Part shown: piece by piece, positions 17,080 through 22,968 of the stretch
Numbering within the stretch: the stretch's first letter is position 1
Layout: every line of letters starts with the position of its first letter
Assembly: GCA_003500135.1 (NCBI GenBank)
Contig: DNTA01000260.1
Coordinates: 1-22,968, forward strand
Source: Cytophagales bacterium
GTDB taxonomy: Bacteria > Bacteroidota > Bacteroidia > Cytophagales > Cyclobacteriaceae
Reading direction: 5' to 3'
Length of the DNA: 22,968 nt
The notes under the pieces: generated by a model
Seen by the model: only the letters and a program-made list of their open reading frames with translations
Databases searched by the model: none
Told to the model about the DNA's origin: nothing
Position numbers and translations under genes: made by a program

Positions 17080-17363
17080 AAGGGTAACTAAGTTTTTTGT
17101 CCATTGAAATAGACAGGATAAAACCTACAGGAATGTATCAGTTTGGCTTTCCTTGTCATTGTATCAAATTTACAGTATTTCCATGGTAACGAAATAAGAG
17201 AATTGCAAAATCTCTTACATTATGAATTATTACTCCGGCGGGTGAGAGGATAATGCAATTAAGAATAGGCAATTCACAGGATAATTTGATATTACCTTTT
17301 GTGTAATGCAAAAAATGTTTAATTTTTCGCTACAGGGGGATTAAAAAAAATAATAACATCAGA

Positions 17364-19202
17364 ATGGCGAAAAGCAGCACAAAATCTAAGATAAGTAAGA
17401 GAGCTATCGAACGAACCCTGTTAACGGAAATATCATGGGAGGCATGCAATCAGGTAGGTGGTATTTACACAGTGCTTCGCAGTAAAGTTCCTTCCATCAT
17501 AGAAAAATTTGGCGATAACTATTGTCTGATCGGGCCTTATATCAATCCGGCAGTGGCAACCGAATTTGAAGAAGATTATTCTGATGATACCCCATTTTGC
17601 CAGGCTGTAAAGATCATGCAACAAAGTGGTTTTGATGTGCGGTACGGCAAATGGCTCGTGACGGGAAGGCCAAATATCGTTTTAGTGAACCCCCGCAGCT
17701 TTTACCACAAACTTGGCGAAATAAAATATATGCTGTGGGAGCATCACGATATCAGCATCCAGGAAGGTGAACAGCTTATTGAGGATGTGGTAGCTTTTGG
17801 AGGGCTTGTGAAGATATTTTTTAATATTCTTGCCAACGAATTTGCCTCTAAAAATAAAATAATTGCACACTTCCACGAGTGGATGGCGGGAATACCGATT
17901 CCTGAGCTTCGACTCGAAAATGTACCGGTGTCTATTGTGTTCACTACGCATGCCACCATCCTGGGCCGATACCTGGCTATGAACGATGACAACTTTTACA
18001 ACCATCTGTCATTTTACAATTGGGATTCGGAAGCAACGAAATTCAATATTTCCACTCAGGTCAAGATAGAACGTGCAGCAGCTCACGGGTCACATGTTTT
18101 TACCACGGTCAGTGATGTCACAGCGCATGAATGTAAATACTTATTGGGCCGGGAGGTGGATTTGGTTACGCCGAATGGCATTAACATTGAACGCTTTGCA
18201 GCGCTGCACGAATTCCAGAACTTGCACCAGGAGTACAAAGAAAAGATCCACGAATTTACCATAGCTCATTTCTTTAAGAGCTACTCCTTCGATCTTGACA
18301 ATACTTTGTATTTCTACACCTCCGGTCGTTACGAATACAAGAACAAAGGCTTTGACCTCACCCTGGAAGCGCTTGCCAGGCTGAACTACATGATGAAAAA
18401 GGAAAACATGGATAAAACCATTGTTATGTTTTTCATCACAAGGGCGCCTTACGAATCCATTAATGCGGATGTGTTGCATTCTCATGCCATGGTGGCGGAG
18501 TTGAGGCGAACGGTAATGTCAATAGAGCAACAGGTGGGGCGAAATTTGTTCTATACAGCCGCAGAACAAAAAGACAACAAACTTCCCAACCTCAACGAAT
18601 TTGTCGATGATTACTGGAAGCTGCGGTTTCGAAGGACTTTGCAATCTTGGAAAACAGAAGCGCTTCCAGCGGTGGTAACGCACAATATGCAGAATGATTC
18701 AAATGATGCGCTACTCAATTTTATCCGGTCGTCGCAAATGATCAATAAAAAAGAAGACCGCGTAAAAATTGTATACCATCCGGATTTCATATCAGCTACC
18801 AACCCGTTGTTCGGTATTGAATACAAGCAGTTTGTCAGGGGGTGCCATTTAGGTATTTTTCCAAGTTATTACGAGCCATGGGGCTACACACCTCTCGAAA
18901 GTATGGCCAGTGGGGTGCCATCAGTGACCTCCAATCTTTCCGGTTTCGGTGATTATGTGGAGAAAAATATCCCCAATTACGAAGATAAAGGCGTGTATGT
19001 GATTGATCGGCAGAAACAAAATTACGATCGGGCGGCTTCGCAACTGGCAAGGAGTATCTTTTATTACTTACAATTAGATCGCCGGCACAGAATTGAATTG
19101 AGAAACAGCACAGAAGCAGCGTCGGTCAATTTCGATTGGAAATATCTCACGGCTTACTACGAACAAGCATATAACCTGGCCATAAAAAGGGTTCAGTTTT
19201 GA
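17364..19202 (+). CDS. Glycogen synthase, GT3 (animal/fungal type) family
   Basis: This 612-residue glycosyltransferase builds the alpha-1,4-glucan chain of glycogen, probably from UDP-glucose as GT3 enzymes do. The N-terminal EISWEACNQVGGIYTVLRSK block (residues 22-41) is the GT3 nucleotide-sugar signature. THATILGRYL and VTPNGINIERF follow, and the C-terminal E-x7-E retaining-transferase motif is E504/E512 in YEPWGYTPLESMASG, followed by TSNLSGFGDY. Bacterial GlgA (GT5) is unrelated at this level. The arginine helix that binds glucose-6-phosphate in yeast is present only in part: R573, R574, R576 and R580 remain, but the last two arginine positions are S582 and A585. The 3' end overlaps the convergent thioesterase gene by 10 bp. 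Confidence 0.93.
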   Translation: MAKSSTKSKISKRAIERTLLTEISWEACNQVGGIYTVLRSKVPSIIEKFGDNYCLIGPYINPAVATEFEEDYSDDTPFCQAVKIMQQSGFDVRYGKWLVTGRPNIVLVNPRSFYHKLGEIKYMLWEHHDISIQEGEQLIEDVVAFGGLVKIFFNILANEFASKNKIIAHFHEWMAGIPIPELRLENVPVSIVFTTHATILGRYLAMNDDNFYNHLSFYNWDSEATKFNISTQVKIERAAAHGSHVFTTVSDVTAHECKYLLGREVDLVTPNGINIERFAALHEFQNLHQEYKEKIHEFTIAHFFKSYSFDLDNTLYFYTSGRYEYKNKGFDLTLEALARLNYMMKKENMDKTIVMFFITRAPYESINADVLHSHAMVAELRRTVMSIEQQVGRNLFYTAAEQKDNKLPNLNEFVDDYWKLRFRRTLQSWKTEALPAVVTHNMQNDSNDALLNFIRSSQMINKKEDRVKIVYHPDFISATNPLFGIEYKQFVRGCHLGIFPSYYEPWGYTPLESMASGVPSVTSNLSGFGDYVEKNIPNYEDKGVYVIDRQKQNYDRAASQLARSIFYYLQLDRRHRIELRNSTEAASVNFDWKYLTAYYEQAYNLAIKRVQF

Positions 19203-19624
19203 AGTCGTGATCTAAAATCTTCGCTTAGAGGTTTTACCATGCGCGATTCATAGTCAAAACATACGACGCCGGTTTTGCCATGTGCTATATCACGCCCGTC
19301 AGCTTTTCTCGTTATTTTATACACCAAATCGAAACCAAGTCGGGTAAAGTCGCTGGCCGCAACATGAACCTCGAGTTCATCGCCATAAAATGATTCGGCT
19401 TTATACACAATGGCGGCATCAGCCATTATGATTCCGGCGCCTTCCGAACCTCCGCCTTCATGCTCATACCCCAGGGAACGGAAGTACTGCAACCTGGCCT
19501 CCTGCATAATACTTAATATGGCATCATTGCCCACATGTCCGCCGTAATTGACGTCGCTTATCCGTACTTTTATCGGAGTGCTGAAGGGAAAACTATTGGG
19601 AAGTTCAATTTTTACACGACTCAT
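19193..19624 (-). CDS. Acyl-CoA thioesterase, 4HBT hotdog family
   Basis: This 143-residue single hotdog-fold protein carries the active-site segment RISDVNYGGHVGNDAILSIM with D24, H30 and N33. E42 lies in the following central helix (QEARLQYF). It resembles 4-hydroxybenzoyl-CoA/YbgC-type thioesterases, which hydrolyse acyl-CoA. The real substrate is not known. It converges on the glycogen synthase gene with a 10-bp tail overlap and is divergent from clpB across a 139-bp gap. No signal peptide is seen, so it should be cytoplasmic. Confidence 0.85.
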   Translation of the reverse strand: MSRVKIELPNSFPFSTPIKVRISDVNYGGHVGNDAILSIMQEARLQYFRSLGYEHEGGGSEGAGIIMADAAIVYKAESFYGDELEVHVAASDFTRLGFDLVYKITRKADGRDIAHGKTGVVCFDYESRMVKPLSEDFRSRLQN

Positions 19625-19763
19625 TTTGCGTCATTTTGACAGTAAAATTTTAAATACTTGTTAAAATCAAGACAGAATAACAGGTTTTATCCTTGTTTTT
19701 GCCTTGGTAAAATTATTGTAGCAATAGGTGGAGAACAAGTAGAAAACAAAAAACTTTATATAA

Positions 19764-22379
19764 ATGAATTTCGATCATTATACCATTAAATCACAGGAAG
19801 CCATACAAAAGGCAGTGGAGATTGTGCAAAGCAATCAGCAGCAACTGATTGAACCTGCACACTTGCTAAAAGCCATTTTGTTGTCTGACGATAACGTGGT
19901 GTCGTTCATTCTAAACAAAATGGGCATCAACCGGCTTCAGCTCGATAACAAGCTGGACGAGTTGGTAAATACCTATCCAAAAGTAAGTGGTCAGCAACCG
20001 TATTTGTCAAATGATACCAACCAGGTATTGCAGAAAGCACAGAATTACCTTAAAGAATTTGGAGATGAATATGTGGCCATCGAGCATCTTTTGTTGGGAA
20101 TACTTGAGACAAAGGACAAGGCCAGTGGCCTATTGAAGGACTTCGGTTTTAATAAAAAAGACCTTATCGCCACTATAAAGGAATTGCGTGGCGGTGAAAA
20201 GGTAACGGGCCCAAATGCCGAGTCAAAATACAGGTCACTGGAAAGGTATTCCATTAATCTCAACAAACTCGCACAGGAAGGCAAGATAGACCCGGTAATT
20301 GGCCGTGATGAGGAGATACGTCGTGTATTGCAGATCCTTTCCCGCAGGACCAAAAACAACCCGATATTACTAGGTGAGCCGGGAGTGGGTAAAACCGCAA
20401 TCGTGGAAGGCATGGCACAACGAATTGTCGATGGTGATGTGCCCGAAAACCTGAAAAGTAAAACGATCATATCTCTCGATATGGGATTGTTGGTGGCCGG
20501 CGCCAAATACAAAGGAGAGTTCGAGGAAAGGTTAAAAGCAGTCATAAAGGAAGTTACCGACTCCAATGGCGAAATCATATTGTTTATTGATGAGATCCAT
20601 ACATTAGTAGGCGCTGGTGGAGGCGAAGGCGCCATGGATGCGGCCAATCTTTTAAAACCGGCGCTCGCTCGCGGTGAATTGCATGCGATAGGCGCTACTA
20701 CGCTTAAGGAATATCAAAAGCACATAGAAAAAGATAAGGCGCTGGAACGTCGTTTTCAGTCGGTATTGATCGATGAGCCGAACGTTCAGGATGCGATTTC
20801 CATTTTGCGCGGGATCAAGGAAAAATACGAGTTGCACCATGGGGTACGGATCAAAGACGATGCTGTGATGGCTTCTGTGGAGCTTTCCAACCGGTATATC
20901 TCCGACCGGTTTTTGCCTGATAAGGCCATTGACCTGATGGATGAAGCGGCATCAAAAATCAGGATTGAAATTGACTCTATGCCGGAAGAACTGGACGAAC
21001 TTCAAAGGCGAATCATGCAGCTGGAGATCGAAAGGGAGGCTATTCGAAGGGAAAAGGATAAAGATAAAGAGGCTTATCTCTCCAAAGAAATTGCCGACCT
21101 CAGCGATAAGAAGAATGACCTGAAGGCGAAGTGGGGGAATGAAAAAGAGGTGATCCACGGCATACAGCAGACCAAGGAGGAAATCGACCGTTTAAAATTT
21201 GAAGCGGAGCAAGCTGAAAAATCCGGTGACTACGGTAAGGTAGCGGAGATCCGGTACAGCAGAATTGTAGAAGCTGAAAACAAGCTCGATCAACTCAAGA
21301 ATAAAATGATGGAAATGCAGGGCGAAAACGCTCTGTTGAAAGAGGAAGTTGCCAGTGAAGATATCGCTGAAGTTGTGGCAAAATGGACGGGCATACCGGT
21401 TTCCAAAATGTTGCAAACCGAGCGCGAAAAACTGCTTCACCTGGAAAAAGAGCTGGGCAAACGCGTAGCTGGACAGGAAGAGGCGATCCAGGCGGTGAGT
21501 GATGCCGTACGTCGCAGTCGTGCAGGGTTGCAGGATCCAAAACGACCGATCGGTTCCTTTATTTTTCTGGGTACCACCGGCGTAGGTAAAACAGAGTTGG
21601 CCAAAAGTCTGGCAGAGTTCCTTTTTGATGACGAAAACAATATGGTCCGCATTGATATGTCGGAATACCAGGAGCGACATGCAGTGAGCAGGCTGATCGG
21701 GGCGCCTCCGGGTTATGTGGGCTACGACGAAGGCGGACAGCTGACTGAAGCGGTAAGAAGGAAGCCCTATTCCGTCATTTTGTTAGATGAAATTGAAAAG
21801 GCGCATCCCGACGTGTTCAATATATTGTTGCAGGTGCTCGATGATGGAAGGCTGACGGATAACAAAGGTCGTGTGGCTAATTTCAAAAATACGATCATCA
21901 TCATGACCACCAATATCGGGTCACAATTGATCCAGGAAAGTTTTGAAAGAATGACACCTGAAAACCAGGACCAGGTAATGGAGGAAACGAAAATCCAGAC
22001 TTTTGAAATGCTGAAAAAGTCAGTACGACCTGAGTTTCTTAACCGTGTGGATGAAACGATCATGTTCAAGCCATTGTCTAAGGCCGATCTGCGCAAAATT
22101 GTGGATATTCAATTCAGGATTGTGCAGCAACGATTGCGCGAGAACAATAGCATTGAACTGGAAGCTTCTGATGATGTGCTTACTTACCTGGGTGATATTG
22201 GTTTCGATCCGCAGTTTGGCGCTCGTCCGCTCAAGCGCGTACTGCAACGCAATGTACTGAACGAGCTCTCTAAGGAAATCATCTCCGGACGCATCAAGCC
22301 TGACTCAGTGGTTGCATTGACACTTGACGATAACAAGCAGATTGAGTTCAATAATATTGAACACGTAGATATAGGTTAA
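19764..22379 (+). CDS. clpB: ATP-dependent disaggregase chaperone ClpB
   Basis: This 871-residue hexameric AAA+ chaperone rescues aggregated proteins together with DnaK. It has an N-terminal double-Clp domain ([20 protein letters not shown] onward). AAA1 has Walker A GEPGVGKT at residues 204-211 and Walker [14 protein letters not shown] long coiled-coil middle domain covers roughly residues 395-525. AAA2 has Walker A GTTGVGKT at 603-610, Walker [13 protein letters not shown] and the sensor-2 GARPLKR. The middle domain separates ClpB from ClpA and ClpC. Length is normal. The 139-bp upstream gap shows no CIRCE-like repeat or clear sigma-32 promoter. A strong terminator follows. Confidence 0.98.
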   Translation: MNFDHYTIKSQEAIQKAVEIVQSNQQQLIEPAHLLKAILLSDDNVVSFILNKMGINRLQLDNKLDELVNTYPKVSGQQPYLSNDTNQVLQKAQNYLKEFGDEYVAIEHLLLGILETKDKASGLLKDFGFNKKDLIATIKELRGGEKVTGPNAESKYRSLERYSINLNKLAQEGKIDPVIGRDEEIRRVLQILSRRTKNNPILLGEPGVGKTAIVEGMAQRIVDGDVPENLKSKTIISLDMGLLVAGAKYKGEFEERLKAVIKEVTDSNGEIILFIDEIHTLVGAGGGEGAMDAANLLKPALARGELHAIGATTLKEYQKHIEKDKALERRFQSVLIDEPNVQDAISILRGIKEKYELHHGVRIKDDAVMASVELSNRYISDRFLPDKAIDLMDEAASKIRIEIDSMPEELDELQRRIMQLEIEREAIRREKDKDKEAYLSKEIADLSDKKNDLKAKWGNEKEVIHGIQQTKEEIDRLKFEAEQAEKSGDYGKVAEIRYSRIVEAENKLDQLKNKMMEMQGENALLKEEVASEDIAEVVAKWTGIPVSKMLQTEREKLLHLEKELGKRVAGQEEAIQAVSDAVRRSRAGLQDPKRPIGSFIFLGTTGVGKTELAKSLAEFLFDDENNMVRIDMSEYQERHAVSRLIGAPPGYVGYDEGGQLTEAVRRKPYSVILLDEIEKAHPDVFNILLQVLDDGRLTDNKGRVANFKNTIIIMTTNIGSQLIQESFERMTPENQDQVMEETKIQTFEMLKKSVRPEFLNRVDETIMFKPLSKADLRKIVDIQFRIVQQRLRENNSIELEASDDVLTYLGDIGFDPQFGARPLKRVLQRNVLNELSKEIISGRIKPDSVVALTLDDNKQIEFNNIEHVDIG

Positions 22380-22408
22380 CTGAACAAGTTGAGAGTTGAA
22401 TTTACATC

Positions 22409-22437
22409 AAAAGAGCCCGGATATTTCGGGCTCTTTT
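22409..22437 (+). terminator. Intrinsic terminator after clpB
   Basis: The 11-bp perfect stem AAAAGAGCCCG / CGGGCTCTTTT with a 7-nt loop begins 29 bp after the clpB stop. The symmetric A and T tracts would let it work in both directions. Confidence 0.92.
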
Positions 22438-22591
22438 GTCTGGACTTTGGCCATATGATCTATTTTCTACTATTCAAGATAGCCCTTGTGGGTGGATTAG
22501 TTGAGTTTCTATGGCTTTTGGTATGGCGCTGGCCGGCTATCCTCCATTTTAGATCCTTGACGATTTTAACCCAAATTGTTTATTTCACTTG

Positions 22592-22627
22592 AAAAGTATA
22601 CCAGGATTTCAGTTTAAAAGTATACCA
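22592..22627. repeat. Two 12-bp direct repeats at the IS21 end
   Basis: AAAAGTATACCA occurs at 22592-22603 and again at 22616-22627, exactly 24 bp apart. Such repeated sites within the last 50-70 bp are the expected IstA-binding sites of IS21-family ends. Confidence 0.8.
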
Positions 22628-22647
22628 CTTTTGATTAAGAAACAATA

Positions 22648-22683
22648 TTTGAAGAAGAAAGGGGTACCCCTTTCTTCTTCAAA
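22648..22683. repeat. Perfect 36-bp palindrome between istB and the IS end
   Basis: The 18-bp arms run outward from a GGGGTACCCC centre and contain GAAGAAGAAA / TTTCTTCTTC. There is no loop other than the few central bases needed for folding. With a 2-nt bulge, the arms extend further through AACAAT / ATTGTT. It lies 33 bp after the istB stop. It could act as a terminator for istB or a barrier to read-through at the element's end, although no long T run follows on the istB strand. Confidence 0.85.
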
Positions 22684-22716
22684 TTGTTGGCGCCCTGATC
22701 TTCATATTTCTTTTTT

Positions 22717-22968
22717 TTATTTTTTCATTAGCGCCTTAGTTTCCCTCAACCTGAAGGACTCGCCATTCATGTTAATGAGATATGCTTTATGGGTTAGTCG
22801 ATCGACCAATGCCGAGGTGAGAACCGGAGCGCCAAATAATTCACTCCACCGATCGAAGGATAAGTTCGTAGTGATAATTGTCGATTTTCTCCCTGCCCGC
22901 AATGAGAGGTGTGTAAAAAGCATCTCAGCCCCCTGCTTATCAAAGGAGACATAGCCAAACTCATCACA
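22717..22968 (-). CDS. istB: IS21-family helper ATPase IstB, C-terminal part (runs off the window)
   Basis: The frame is open to the window edge and covers 83 residues plus the stop. It begins inside the Walker B region (CDEFGYVSFDKQGAEMLF). RKSTIITTNLSFDRWSELFG and LVDRLTHKAYLINMNGESFR follow, the conserved C-terminal half of IstB with its sensor-1 Thr-Asn and arginine-finger region. IstB is the AAA+ partner of the IstA transposase and helps choose the target. No stop or frameshift is visible in this part. Confidence 0.93.
   Translation of the reverse strand, partial: CDEFGYVSFDKQGAEMLFTHLSLRAGRKSTIITTNLSFDRWSELFGAPVLTSALVDRLTHKAYLINMNGESFRLRETKALMKK

Larger units (their letters stand above)
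22590..22968 (-). mobile_element. IS21-family insertion sequence, partial (istB-proximal end)
   Basis: The element enters from the right edge with the 3' part of istB and ends just before 22590. There, TG followed by AAAAGTATACCA marks a likely terminus, since IS21 ends start with TG. The AAAAGTATACCA unit is repeated 24 bp further in, the multiple-repeat layout typical of IS21 ends, where the transposase binds. istA and the other end are outside the window, so completeness and target duplication cannot be judged. Confidence 0.8.

Noticed and set aside
19625..19763. Heat-shock operator upstream of clpB
   Set aside because: I looked for a CIRCE repeat or sigma-32-like promoter and saw neither. 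Candidate -7 elements lacked a matching -33 box.
22389..22592. 67-codon frame after clpB
   Set aside because: It starts inside the clpB terminator hairpin region and has no recognisable protein features.

Overview
The window is a chromosomal segment from a member of the Bacteroidota, most likely of the Cytophagales type. The evidence is a fused ccoN-ccoO gene, a CcoP with a single heme c motif, an animal/fungal-type (GT3) glycogen synthase, a DhnA-type class I aldolase, a large AsmA-like protein, and start codons with weak or absent Shine-Dalgarno sequences. No tRNA, rRNA or CRISPR array is visible.

Bases 1-7035 hold a cbb3-type cytochrome oxidase locus on the + strand. It contains the 3' end of a copper P-type ATPase (ccoI), ccoS, the ccoNO fusion, ccoQ, ccoP, ccoG, ccoH and a TauE/SafE (DsbD_2-like) membrane protein. 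CcoI, CcoS, CcoG and CcoH build and metallate the oxidase; CcoNO, CcoQ and CcoP form it. An 18-bp palindrome with Fnr-like geometry lies 64 bp upstream of the likely ccoNO start. It suggests that a Crp/Fnr-family regulator, perhaps oxygen-responsive, controls the operon. An EcsC-family gene converges on the end of the operon and overlaps it by a few bases.

Bases 7803-10666 are a graveyard. An AT-rich minus-strand set of AraC regulator, VOC/glyoxalase protein and MmcQ/YjbR protein is broken at every gene, by two nonsense codons, a one-base insertion and a truncation. A multiply frameshifted IS1595-type transposase follows. Intact genes resume at 10843-12418: a low-molecular-weight phosphatase-like protein and a class I fructose-bisphosphate aldolase with a clear terminator.

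Bases 12472-13965 are again decayed mobile DNA. They hold an IS4-family transposase whose N-terminal two thirds (minus strand) and C-terminal third (plus strand) face each other as inverted fragments. From 14035 the region is intact: a 1014-residue AsmA-like protein (minus), GT3 glycogen synthase (plus), a hotdog thioesterase (minus, overlapping the synthase tail) and ClpB (plus) with a strong terminator. The window ends inside an IS21-family element. Its end carries 24-bp-spaced repeats, a perfect 36-bp palindrome and the 3' part of istB.

I did not find a clearly new multi-gene system. The observations most worth following are the palindromic operator that reassigns the ccoNO start, the wholesale decay of the AraC-VOC-YjbR set, the inverted IS4 halves, and the partial loss of the glucose-6-phosphate arginine cluster in the glycogen synthase.
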